DNA of 64,000 bases from Dillenia suffruticosa (lineage: Eukaryota; Streptophyta; Magnoliopsida; Dilleniales; Dilleniaceae): the NCBI GenBank assembly GCA_033439265.1, contig JAVTVX010000004.1, positions 13,467,701-13,531,700 on the forward strand, read 5' to 3'. Positions 22,831-33,944 of the stretch are shown in pieces. The translations under genes were made by a program, and so were the position numbers. A model generated the notes under the pieces. It made no database searches and was not told the origin of the DNA. It worked only from the letters and a program-made list of their open reading frames with translations. The stretch's first letter is position 1. Each line of letters starts with the position of its first letter.

Positions 22831-23966
22831 TTTTTCTCATTGTACTAAACTGACGATGTGATGCTTATTATATTTTTATATATGATTTTGTGCATTATTC
22901 AATCACATTTATATTTTCTTAAATAATGCACTTATTTATATCATGTATATTTTTGATGTGATAAAATATATGTCAAGCAGGTGAGGTCGACTCTCTCACA
23001 CGAGCGACCACCTCCAACTCTGAGTGAGTGGAGATGAGACGGTTTCTAGTCGTAAGAGGCATTGAGAGTGGCCCAGCTAGAACAAAAGTCGTCCTGATAC
23101 GCGTTCAGGATGAGGTCATTTGGGATATGACCGACATGGAAATACCCACATCCATGTTGCCTGTGAGTAGCCAGATTTGAGATCTCAGACATCACCTACG
23201 ATAGTGATATTGTCTCTGAGACACTCTCTTTGAGATCTCTGGGTAGAGTCTTATGTGTAGACTGAGTCCCGTATCTGCACAGTGTTAAGAAATCTGACAT
23301 ATGCCCTTTTGAGAAATAAGGGATTAACACTGTGGCACGCGTTTCATACCGCGTGTGATGACGACTAGGGATAGTGGGAGCAATTACATGAGACGATCTA
23401 TTCATGATCCCCGTTCCCACTGTGTGAGACCCGAGATCCATTGGGTGGGATCTCTAGTACCCTTATTTTACTTTCGACTGTCTCTAGAAGTCTTGATTCA
23501 GTGTTTGCTACTTTAGTCTGTTTACCTATGGCCCGGAAGATAAATTGAGGTCTAAGGGGCAGGTCTAGGAAAGCAGCTGAATTGAGATCGATGGATTCGA
23601 GTTTGGGAAAGGAAGACTAATCTACATTACATCGTTGTGTTGTATTCACCGACCGGTCTGTTACGTATATTCACGTTGGGATATGAACTTAATAGTGAAT
23701 ACACATTCGAGGATATATTGGGGATGACTTTCGATGAGGAAAGTGACTCGAAGGATGTAAATGTGATGTGTCTGGGGTACAACGAGATATTTGTTTTATT
23801 ATTAACGGCGACTCCTCGAACATCCTAACAGGTGCATCGAGAAGTCTTTATTTGCAGGTGTACTCGCCAGTCGCACGACACCCAATCTAGTATGAAAATC
23901 CAGAAGGGAAATACAGGAGATCGCATGAGCTGTGATCTCGTGATGGATGAAAATACCCTCGTGTGC
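22831..23966 (+). other. Copia-1 3' untranslated region
   Basis: About 1.1 kb without a long frame. It is homologous, in inverted orientation, to 25035-26140 of copia-2. Shared blocks include the segment around atgcccttttgagaa / ttctc..aggccatatg and the cctaggaaagcagctga region. The conservation of this long non-coding tail between two families with different LTRs is notable. Confidence 0.8.
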
Positions 23967-23976
23967 AAGTGGGAGA
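23967..23976 (+). other. Copia-1 polypurine tract
   Basis: AAGTGGGAGA lies directly against the TG of the 3' LTR, where plus-strand synthesis starts. The copia-2 equivalent is AAGTGGGAGA on the minus strand (25025-25034). Confidence 0.85.
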
Positions 23977-24423
23977 TGAAGGAATGAATGCCCACGTGGG
24001 GCACTTTCCATATTTGGAAAAAGAAAATTATCCCACTTTCCATATGCACAAATGGTAACTGATGGGATTTGAATTCCCTACCATTTGTGGTGACGGAAGA
24101 ATATGGAAACTAGGGTAAACCCTAGCAGGCACAATTCATTCCATGATTGCACAACAAGTGTGTAGAGGCACAATTGAGAGAGAGAGGGAAAAAATTCTGC
24201 GAAGAGAATTGCATCACCGGATTTCGATTGAGGTGTCGTGGTGCTACGGTGATAGCTCGACTTTCGTGGTTATCATCCCGACGGCGAGGTTGATTGATCG
24301 ATGTTCGCGGTTCCCCAGATCTTTTGCAATCTACTTTCAGAGGTATGCCCAAAAACCCTATCATTTTATGATTCCGAAAATTTTTACACGCTTCCGCATG
24401 TGTATGTGCATATAAATCCAACA
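23977..24423 (+). repeat. Copia-1 3' LTR
   Basis: 447 bp, TGAAGG...CCAACA, about 97 percent identical to the 5' LTR by hand count, followed by the tttat target duplication. Confidence 0.95.
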
Positions 24424-24569
24424 TTTATTATTTTTTTCGTTTAACCACCGATATCCGAAAGTTTAAATAATTTGATACGAGCTGTTGTGGGGGCCCTTAA
24501 CTATTTCAGTGTCTGCTTTTTTATTTTCAAAATTTGAATGCGATATATTGATTAAAAGAGTTTATTATC
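24424..24569. other. Host DNA between the two copia elements
   Basis: A 146-bp AT-rich spacer containing the right tttat of copia-1 and the left ttatc of copia-2 (24565-24569). No gene is seen. Confidence 0.85.
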
Positions 24570-25024
24570 TGTTGGATTTAATCGCATATGCGGAAGAGTA
24601 AAATAAATAGATTCGGAATTTTCGAGATAAATATCTCGATAGGGTAGTCTCCAAAATCCACCGTGTCGCGATATCTCTCGAACAGATCGCACGGTCGAAT
24701 GGTGATTACGCAATCGAACCACCACCGCAAATCCACGACACTACAACCCAAGTCCAGTGACGAATGTATCACAGAAAATTCCCTACACGGAATTTTTCTA
24801 AACCCTCATGGTTTACCCTCTTACTTCTCTCATGGTTATTGTTCACGCCCTTGGCTTGAACGTAGGAAGGAGAGACATTTTTCCTCAGATTCAATCAAGG
24901 AATAATAATGGCTTCATTATATGGGAGTTACCACTTGATTGAGTGGTTAATAGGGTAGTTAAGGATGAGAGTTAATCCATTCCTAAATTACCCAAATGCC
25001 CACCTCAATAGGCATATTCCAACA
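24570..25024 (-). repeat. Copia-2 3' LTR
   Basis: 455 bp with TGTTGGA / TCCAACA inverted ends. The polypurine tract lies immediately to its right. Confidence 0.95.
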
Positions 25025-25034
25025 TCTCCCACTT
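25025..25034 (-). other. Copia-2 polypurine tract
   Basis: AAGTGGGAGA on the minus strand, directly adjoining the 3' LTR; the same sequence serves copia-1. Confidence 0.85.
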
Positions 25035-26140
25035 GCACATGAGGGCATTTCACTTCCGTCAATCACAAGATTACACCCATGCGATCTATCACATCACCCT
25101 AATGGACTTTCATACAGGATTGGGTGTCGTGCGACCAGCGAGTACACTTGCAAGCATATACTTCTCCATACACCTGTTAAGATGATCGATGAGTCACAGT
25201 TAGTATCAAAAACAATTCGCTATACCCCAAACTCAATGCATTTACATCCATCGAGCCACTTTCCTCATCGAAAGTGATCCCCAATCACTTTGCTCGACTA
25301 TATATTCACTATTATGTTTGAATCCCAACATGGATTAATATAATAGGTCGACCTGTGAATACACGACAATAATGTAATGTCCATTGGTATTTCTTTTTCC
25401 AAACTCGAATCTATCAGTTTCAATTCAGCTGCTTTCCTAGACCTGCCCCTTAAACCTCAATTATCTTCCGGGCCGTAGGTAAACAGACTAAAGTAGCAAC
25501 ACTGAACCAAAACTTCTAGAGACAGCCGAAAGTAATAATGGCATAAGAGATCCCACTCAATGGATGTCAGGTCTCACATAGTGGGAATGAGGATCAAGAT
25601 CAAACTATCGTCTCAAATAATAGCTCCCATTGTCCCATGGTCGTCTCATCACACGTGGTATGAAACACGTGCCACAGTGTTATTCTCTCATCTTTCAAAG
25701 GCCATATGTCAGATTTCTCTAACACTGTACAGGTATGGGACTCAGTCTACAAATAAGATTTTATTCAGAGATCTCAAAGAGAGTATCTTAGAGACAATAT
25801 CACAAATTGCAGGTGATATCTGAGATCTCAAACCTGACTACTTACAGGCAACATGGATGTGGGTATTTCCATGTCGGTCATATCGCATATGACCTCATCC
25901 TGAACACATATCAGGGCGACTCTCAAAACCTCTTAAAATTAGAATCCGTCTCATCTCCGCTCACTCAGAGTCGGAGGTGGTCACTCGTGTGAGAGAGTCG
26001 ACCACGCTTACCTGACATATCTTTTATCACAATATCACAATATATGACAATAAATAATGTATGAAATAAATATGTGACCCAATAATGCATGCATGTCATA
26101 TATTAAAATAAGTATCTAAAACAGTATATAATGAGAAATG
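25035..26140 (-). other. Copia-2 3' untranslated region
   Basis: Collinear with 22831-23966 of copia-1 when reverse-complemented. No long frame. Together the two regions form the inner arms of a large imperfect palindrome. Confidence 0.8.
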
Positions 26141-29100
26141 TTAAAATACACTAAATCCAATGATTCTTTATCTCACAAAGGAATCTTTTACAACGGGTTT
26201 TCTGAAGGAATCAGCTATCATGCTGTATGTCAAGGTGTATTTAGCTGTCACAATACCTTTCTCGGTAATATCTCTCACAAAGTGGTCTTCGGTATCATAT
26301 GTTTGGCTTTACTATAACACTTAAGGTCTCATTTGTTGACAGTATCGGTTTGATTATCACAATAATTATCACCGACCTCCCACTATCTGTCACAACCCCT
26401 AAGTCTTCCAGAAAATTTCTAAAGCCAACCATTCTCATGAACTACAATTGAGCATACTACAAGCTCAGTTTCTATCATAAATACAGATATATAGGTTCTT
26501 ATCTTACTGCTCTAAGAAGATAAAACCTTTTGCGTTTATTCAGATCACTACTCCCAGTCAGTATATGAATCCCAATGAAAAACGCAAATCACCTCATCCG
26601 TAACATATGGAGAGATCCGCAGTTCAAATGAGATATTTCAGAATCCTTTTTCACTGCTCTACAGTGATCCATTCTAGAATTCTACTAATACCTACACACC
26701 AGATCGACCGCAAAATAAACTTTTGGTCATGTACGCCTCATCACATACATTAAACTGGATATCGCACTTGTATATCTCATCGCATACACTAGAAATGTAT
26801 TTTGCACTAGAATTTTGTCAAGATTCAAGTCTTTTTACCTTTAGCGATAAGAGTATCTTTTAGGTTGTCATCGCTCTTCTCGAAATGTTCAAGAATCTAC
26901 TTGATGTAAAACTCTTGTTAAAGAGTTAACACCATTTTCAAGCGATCCCTATGGATCCAAAATCTGAGAATGAACTAAAACCTCATAACCATGTTACAAT
27001 GGTCATTGGATACTCTCTGTTGTTCCCGGCCAACAGAATGTCACCTACATATGAGAACATGCTCATAAAGGAGTCATCGAGACGTATCAGATAGATGCAA
27101 TAATCCTACTCGATCATTACAAACTATAAGATATCACATTCTCGTGAAATCTCAAGCGCCGCTGTCTGGATGATGACTTAAGGTCGTATTTTGATTTCTA
27201 AAATCAACAGACCTTATTCACCTGATCTACTAGAACAAACCTAGAGGGATGCTCCATGTAGATCGTCTCATCTAGACTTCCAAAACGAAAACGGTCTTAC
27301 GTCCTTGTGATGTGACTATAGATCCATATTCGTGACAATCGTTGAAAGATAAACGGATCGAGATAAATTGGACTATAACTCATCGATAGTCCACCCCTCA
27401 GTCTAAGTGTAACCCTTGGTTACTAGATGGGTTATTTACCTCTTCATCAATCTGTTGACCTTTATCTTGAGTTTGAGAACCTACTTGTTCCCAATGGTCC
27501 TTCCGCCCTCAGGCAAATCAACTAGGTCCCAGACCCTGTTGATTCTCATCAACTCCTCTTTATTTATGGCCTTCATCTTTTGCATCTTTCTTGAGAGCCT
27601 CTTGGATCGTTTTGAATTTCTTATCATTCTCTAGAGTCATAACGAGGGTCTTACCCTCAATCGAGAAACAACGTTTAAATACGCATTCTCGATGCTCTTA
27701 GGAGGAGAGAAAAATCTTTACCTCTTAATAGATCGCTCCCACTGAGATTAAGATCCATAGTGGATTCTTGTATCCCGCCGCTGGGCTCCTCGAGCCACTA
27801 AGCTCATCCATCGCATAAAGGGAAGGGTCTAAATTGATTTCACCTCTCTTAGGGAAATCATTCTTAAGAAATATGGTATTACGAGACTCAATCTCAATTA
27901 TAGTGTCATCCGTGTTCGCCTAGAAACACGTATTTTCTCACGGGCCTAACTCACCGTGTGAATGTGAGAAATCGTGGCACAACCCCATAACCTCAAGTGG
28001 CTAAGGTCAGGCTGCCTCCCTGTCCAAAGCTCAAATGGGGAACTGACTAATAGTCAGTAATTTCGTAATACTCTTCTTGAAACAGAGCCTCAAGTGTAGT
28101 TTAGACGAATACTTACGTTCCTGTTCGGTTATGAGAGTCTCTACTCTCATATCTAACTGATTCTCCATCTCATTTATGAACCTCCTGAAGCAGTCTAATG
28201 GCTCAGACTTATGCAAAATCAGATAGATGAACCAAAACGTACGAAAGCGTCTATAATTATCTACACAACTCCATTTCCGGCTCTCATGCTCATAAGACCA
28301 CAAAAAAAAGAAAGGCACAATAGTCTAACAGTAATGGAGTCCCAGCTATCATTGTATTGCCAAATAGTTTTCTCGTTATTTTGTCGGCCAGGCAACTCAC
28401 ATACGGGTAACTCGAATCTGGTCAGCGGGTCCAATAAACCTCTTGCTACTAACAGATTCGTCATCGCTTACCTTATGTGTCTAAGTCTACTATGTCATTC
28501 ATTTACATCATCATCTACGCAATCAGATGTAAGACAATCAACGACAAGAAACCATTAGAAGGAGCAGCACCCAGTGCATACAATTCATCATGGATTAAAA
28601 CCAGAACTATTCAGAAAATTGTCGTATTAAAAAAAATAATTTCACGCATATCCTAGTCAATTTTAGACAAGGTACTAAATTGTAGATCCGTCGAATGCCA
28701 ACAGTATTAAGAACGTCATGGCAAGTGTCGTTCCATCTGACAACGACAAATGCTTTGTCCTTAACATAAATCCTCCAAGCTTAAGGATTCACTTGACGAA
28801 ACTATATTTACGCACTCCTGTCTCAAGTTACGTGGTCGGTTGCTCCTGATTACAAAGGAGAGAAATCAGCGAGTATTATTGTGAATAAGACAAATCACAA
28901 ACCATGTAAAGAAGAAGGATATTACTTTTTGCTCGTCACATTCACGAGCAAAATGACCAAATCTATCTCAAACGTAGCAATTTACATTGGTCTAAACAAA
29001 TTCCTTCTTCTTGCGTTCTTGTACCTCATTGTCGGTTTTCTCGGATGATTTTTATTACTTGGATCTCGAGTCTCGTTCGCTATTGGCTTAGCACTGGGGA

Positions 29101-29715
29101 AGTCCTTACTCGACTCCTCTGAATAAGCATGACTCGAGTGTGGCTTACTCGCCTCTAGGTGCTCCTCATCGAGCTCACATTATGTATTCACATCAACGAA
29201 AGTACGAATACTTTCGTCAAATGTGAGATAGGATTTAACGGTTTCCCATGAATCAGGTAAAAAATGGATCACATCAGTATCTAAATTCCATCCGAAATTT
29301 GCTCGTCCGTATATATTAACTCGGTGATCATACTCGACATTTGTCTCATTGTATGATTAGCCATTTTCTTCTGCATCCTCACATTACGAGCCGAAGAGAG
29401 CAACACAATGCTCTTATGGGACGAGTCGAACCAACATTTTCATAGGATATGACTCGTAGAACGAGATGAAATCATTGTGCATGCCACTGATAAGGATTGC
29501 CCTAACTTGGCAATTCTTTTCTACCATGCATGATAGATCTCTTTATCTCGTATATCCTGAGACGCGGTGCCCACCCTAGGGCCCATCATCTCGTACCTCA
29601 GATTGCCGTTAGATTTTACCTCTCGAGAATAAACTGAATCTACTGATGTGAAATCTCGCAGATCACATCATTCAGTTTACTCTCCTTGCAAAAATTTAAT
29701 ACGACAGTTCTCAAC
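26141..29715 (-). pseudogene. Copia-2 gag-pol remnant
   Basis: Collinear with copia-1 gag-pol but broken by many stops and indels. In the zinc knuckle (28939-28980) the second cysteine is replaced by a stop, giving CYV-stop-DRFGHFAREC. The integrase finger region reads GLLDPLTRFELPVCE (about 28400-28440). The integrase core keeps SEPLDCFRRF, but the second catalytic Asp segment is changed to ITEQERKY. Across the RT part (about 26150-27650) only short blocks align. The frame would end at TAA 26141-26143. Not functional. Confidence 0.85.
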
Positions 29716-30870
29716 GCATTAAAAGAGACATTTGTGACTTAGAGATGTTTATTATCACATTTTTGTTCGCCGTACGAATCATCAAGACCAAAATGACTTG
29801 AGTACAGACTCCAAAGTGAGCGTATGAGGCAACGGACACCATACACCACAACTCGAAATCGCATCTTACCATTTGGACTTTGATTCGGCACACAAAAATC
29901 TACAAAAAGTCACATTTATGGTTATAGGACCCCTAAAAAATTGAAAAAATTCAATTTTAAGTGACCTCACGCGCCGCCACGTGCCGGCAGCAGCCTGCCG
30001 CACGCGCTAGACGCGCGGCCCGCCTTACATGCGCCTCCACGAGCCTAGCGAGGCTTAGCTCACGCGCGCCCAGTCGCGGCGCCCAACTCACGCTCCTTCA
30101 CGTGCTGAGCCGCCTTGAGCCGGGTCAAACCGGGTTGGTCAACGGGTTAGGGTTGATCCGACCGTCCGGTCAACGGGTCGGGGGACCGACCCGATCTTGT
30201 CGGTTACGGGTCGGACTGGGTCAGGATCTGACCCGAATCGGGACTCCCCCGCTTCACGCGCTTGTGTGCGTGTGAAGTACACGTGCCTTCTAGACGCGCC
30301 TTTTGGCGCATGGGTGTCACGCGCCCGCGGGTCTGGGCCGGTTCTTTTTCGCCCGACGGGTCCTGCAACGGGTTTTTTGACCCGGTTGCCGGAAAACTTG
30401 ATTCCGGCTATTTTTTCATACATTTTTCGACTGGAAAAAATTTTTGGGCATCCTCCAAACATCCTACACTTGATTTTAGAAGGATTTTAAGCCCAAAAAT
30501 GGTGGAACTCAACCACCCCAGTCACGGCCCTCCGCGGCCATTCGGAAATCCCAGTTTCCGGCATCCAAAACTCACAATAAAAGACATGAAATTGTAGATC
30601 TAGATGCAAGGAACACACTTATAACATTTTCATGCATCGATCCGCCCTCTAAAGTCATAGATCTAAGGTTTTCATGTCCGTACGGTAGCAAACTTCGACT
30701 GGACTTTTCATGACCTAAACATGCTCGGAAAATTAAACAAAAAATAGTTTTGTCATCCCTGGGCCATGGTTATTCCTATGATGTTCTTGGATTCACGAAA
30801 CTCATCCGTGATCCGGACCCCAAAATTTTAAAACCCAAAAAATAATTCTGAAAATCATAATCCAACGATC
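29716..30870 (-). other. Copia-2 leader with GC-rich core
   Basis: Matches the copia-1 leader, including the block around 29800-29840 and the GC-rich segment at about 29960-30380 with ggcgcgtga and gacccg repeats. Open frames here are by-products of high GC. Confidence 0.8.
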
Positions 30871-30883
30871 GCTCTGATACTAA
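30871..30883 (-). other. Copia-2 primer-binding site (variant)
   Basis: On the minus strand TAGTATCAGAGC follows the LTR after one base. It differs from the consensus TGGTATCAGAGC at one position. Confidence 0.9.
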
Positions 30884-31338
30884 TGTTGGATTTAATCGCA
30901 CATGCGGAAGCGTAAAATAAATAGATTTTGAATTTTCGGGATAAATACCTCGATAGGGCAGTCTCCAAAATCCACCGTGTCGCGATATCTCTCGAATAAA
31001 TCACACGGTCTGATGGTGATCACGCAATCGAACCACCACCGCAAATCCACGACACTACAACCCAAGTTCGGTGACGAATGTATCACAGAAAATTCCCTAC
31101 ACGGAATTTTTCCAAACCCTCATGGTTTACCCTCTTACTTCTCTCATGGTTATTGTTCACGCCCTTGGCTTGAACGCAGGAAGGAGAGACATTTTTCCTC
31201 AGATTCAATCAAGGAATAATAATGGCTTCATTATATGGGAGTTACCACTTGATTGAGTGGTTAATAGGGTAGTTAAGGATGGGAGTTAACCCATTCCTAA
31301 ATTACCCAAATGCCCACCTCAATGGGCATATTCCAACA
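30884..31338 (-). repeat. Copia-2 5' LTR
   Basis: 455 bp, TGTTGGA...TCCAACA, flanked on the right by ttatc. Confidence 0.95.
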
Positions 31339-31393
31339 TTATCCAACGACTAAATCTGATGATACGTGATCCAAAAACCTATTTTCGTAAAAA

Positions 31394-31940
31394 CTAGAGG
31401 GTACCAAGTCCATTGGGGTCATAATCATAAAGTTCATTGACCACCAAGGGGATCTCTCAGCAGACACTCAAAACGATTGAACACACTCTCGGTCGAATAC
31501 TCTCTTAGCCAAATGCCCTCTTGATCGAACATTCTTGCTTAGACTTAACCCTCTTGGGTAGACTGCTTGTTCACCTCTCAGCTGGACTCTCTCAGCCAAG
31601 CACTCTTGTTTATGTTTCTCAACCATCTCAGCTAAATCCTCTCGGGTAAACTGCTCATTCATCTCTCTGTCTTATTCTCTTGGCTATTACTAAATAGCCT
31701 TCCAGCGGATGACACTCATCAAACAAATCTGATCACGTAAGATTTGAACCTCCTTTAATTCCAAGAATAATTTTCCCAATAAGAAAGGAAATCTTTGTGT
31801 TCACACCCGATAAGGTAGGGAACTTTTGTGACAATTTGAACTTTCATGAATCAATAGGATTTTAAATTTCTTAGAGATCTTTGACTACAGTCCCTATAAT
31901 CTCGGAAGACTCACAGCGATCTCTAGAAAACAAAGTTCGA
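31394..31940 (+). repeat. Tat-1 5' LTR remnant
   Basis: Homologous to the LTRs at about 42330-43109, 43631-44346 and 62558-63316. Shared landmarks are ggggtcataatcataaag, ccctcttgatcgaacattctt, cctctcgggta and gatttgaacctcctttaat. The right part of the LTR (the R-U5 segment and primer-binding site) is missing here. A short direct repeat (ctagaaaacaaagtt) lies at about 31924 and 31970, at the junction with the Athila-1 remnant. Confidence 0.7.
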
Positions 31941-32072
31941 AAGGTTTACCCGAGAGGAAGATGAAAACCCTAGAAAACAAAGTTTGAAAGGTTAGAATAG
32001 AACAATTTGATTTTGTTTCCTCTTTTCCACCTTTTTTTTTGAAAGTGTAGAAGTGGTTTGAATTTAAGGTAT

Positions 32073-32362
32073 GGGTACGCCCTAAATGAAGTATGTCTCT
32101 ATTCCTCGAATGTTCTCATGGGCAGACGTGAATAGGTTTTAGGGCGTGGGCATGCCCTATCGTGTGAGTACATCTGCCTATATGAGTGATTTGGGAAAGT
32201 GAAAAGAAGATAGGGCTTGGGTACGCCTTGAATGAAAAGTATGTCTGTCTGTGTAAATGAGTTAGGTAGATGTGAATAGGAGATAGGGCGGGGCACGCCC
32301 TACTGTGAATGCTAAGCTAAATTATGGCAGACATGGAATGCTGTTAAGGTATGGGCACGCCC
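32073..32362. repeat. Periodic GGGYRYGCCC palindromes (five copies)
   Basis: Imperfect or perfect palindromes gggtacgccc, gggcatgccc, gggtacgcct, gggcacgccc and gggcacgccc start at 32073, 32148, 32219, 32291 and 32353, that is every 62-75 bp. Each is followed by related sequence (aatgaagtatgtct or gtgtgagca). This is a degenerate minisatellite at the left end of Athila-1. Confidence 0.75.
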
Positions 32363-32659
32363 TAACGTGTGAGCACTTCAGAATTTTTTTTTTTTTTTTG
32401 AAAACCAAATCACTCTTAAATCAAGTTTAAAGAAGGGAAAATAAAGAACAAAAGAAAATAAATAAAAACAAAATAGGACTATTGGATTGTCTTCCAATGA
32501 GCACCTGGGTTTATCATCTTTGGCTCAACATCGTTTTCTCGTCTTACTCCTTTTTGTATGTAGGGTATGCCAATTGAGTTTCCTCCACTATAGAGATATC
32601 AAATCTGTTAATAAATGATTTCAATCGTTGTCCATTCACCTTAAAAGTGTTGTTAGTCT
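32363..32659 (-). other. Non-coding tail of Athila-1
   Basis: A T run and AT-rich sequence lie downstream of integrase. No env-like frame was recognised. Confidence 0.5.
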
Positions 32660-33900
32660 CTATATTTTTAATTTCAATAGTACCATGAGGAGAGATACTA
32701 TCGAATATGGTCCTGTCCATCGAGATTTTAACTTTCCTGTTATAAACTTCAATTTGGAATCGAAAAAGAGCACTTTCCGACCTTCAAAGAATTGTTTTTG
32801 TTGACGAAGTTTATCGTGCACAAGTTTGGTTCTTTCTTTGTGAAGTTTTGCATTGTCATAAGCTTCCAGACGAATCTCTTCTAACTCTTGGAGTTGTAGT
32901 TTCCTTTCCCTCCCGATGTCTTTGGCATCTAAATTGCATTGCTTAACTGCCCAAAAAGCACGATCTTCAATTTCAACTGGCAAATGACATAACTTACCAA
33001 AGACTAATCAGTATGGTGACATTCCGATTGGGGTTTTGAATGCAATTCAATATGCCCAGAGTACATCTTCTAATCGTAAACTCTAATCCTTACGGTTTGG
33101 ATTTACTGTTTTTTTCAAAATGCTCTTGATCTCATGGTTGGAGACTTCCGCTTGCCCATTGGTTTGAGGGTGGCATGTTGTAGCTACTTGGCGATTAACT
33201 CTGTATTTGCGCATTAAAGCCTCAATTGTGCGGTTGCAAAAGTGTGTACCTTGATCACTAATAATCGCCTTTGGTACCCCAAACCTACTGAAAATATTAG
33301 ATTTAAGGAAGCCTACAACAACCTTGGAATCGTTAGTACGGGTAACCTTTGCTTCTACCCATTTCAATACATAATCAACCGCAAGCAAAATATATAGAAA
33401 GCCACAAGAATCAGGAAAAGGTCCCATAAAATCCATACCCCATACATCTAAAATTTCACAAAATAAGATTGGGGTTTGAGGGATTTCATCCCTAGAATAT
33501 ATGTTGCCAATCCTTTGACAATTCTCATAGCTCTTACAATATTGGTAAGCATCCTTAAAGAGTCTTTCCCAATAAAAACCACTATTCAGAATTTTTCTAG
33601 CTGTTCTTTTGGGACAAAAATGACCACCACATGCATGACTATGACAATGAGCAAGTATGGAATGAATTTCATCATTAGGTACACATATACAAATGATTTG
33701 ATCAGATCCTATTTTCTACAAATAAGGTTCATCCCAAATATAGTATTTTGAGTTATTTCTAAGCTTGTTCTTTTGTGTAATGCTTAGATCATATGGGAGG
33801 ATCCTAGTCACAAGAAAATTTACAATGTCAACAAACCAAGATTCCATACCTATCTTACCTTGTAGGGTAAACAATTGCTCATCCAGAAATGTCTCAATAT
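32660..33900 (-). pseudogene. Athila-1 integrase remnant
   Basis: From right to left the translation shows the HHCC finger (HSHACGGHF ... CKSYENCQRIG, about 33640-33490), the first Asp in MDFMGPFPDS (about 33436), the second Asp in IISDQGTHF, and the Glu in NGQAEVSNHEIKSILKK (about 33120). A C-terminal segment (RAFWAVKQCN ... LKSRWTGPY, 32983-32660) follows after a frame break. The catalytic triad is intact but the frame is interrupted several times. Confidence 0.85.
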
Positions 33901-33944
33901 AGGTAAGGATTCTTCTTCTCACACCAAACTACTCAAGTGATCAG

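Larger units (their letters stand above)
17071..24423 (+). mobile_element. Copia-1: full-length Ty1/copia retrotransposon with TSD
   Basis: The element has two LTRs (17071-17519 and 23977-24423), both TG...CA, and a perfect 5-bp duplication tttat at 17066-17070 and 24424-24428. Inside are an initiator-Met primer-binding site, a long GC-rich leader, gag-pol in copia order (gag, protease, integrase, RT, RNase H), an approximately 1.1-kb 3' untranslated region and a polypurine tract. A hand comparison of the LTRs gives about 14 substitutions and two small indels in 447 bp. At a commonly used plant rate (1.3e-8 per site per year, borrowed from other species) that suggests an insertion on the order of one million years ago. 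Four stop codons in gag-pol make it non-autonomous now. Confidence 0.95.
24570..31338 (-). mobile_element. Copia-2: full-length, decayed Ty1/copia element with TSD
   Basis: LTRs of 455 bp at 24570-25024 and 30884-31338 both begin TGTTGGA and end TCCAACA. The target duplication is ttatc at 24565-24569 and 31339-31343. The polypurine tract next to the left LTR and the primer-binding site next to the right LTR show minus-strand orientation. About 20 differences separate the LTRs by hand count, about 17 of them transitions, so the insertion is somewhat older than copia-1. The internal region is collinear with copia-1 from the leader to the 3' UTR, but the coding part is heavily disrupted. The LTR is similar to that of copia-1 only near its end, so these are sister families. 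Confidence 0.93.

Noticed and set aside
29961..30597. Several 97-111-codon frames in the copia-2 leader
   Set aside because: GC-rich repeats suppress stop codons in all frames; the frames are not conserved with the copia-1 leader.
24570..31338. Copia-2 as a simple inverted duplicate of copia-1
   Set aside because: The LTRs differ over most of their length and each element has its own target-site duplication, so they are separate insertions of sister families.
33476..33751. 91-codon plus-strand frame
   Set aside because: Antisense shadow of the Athila-1 integrase zinc-finger region, which has clear motifs on the minus strand.
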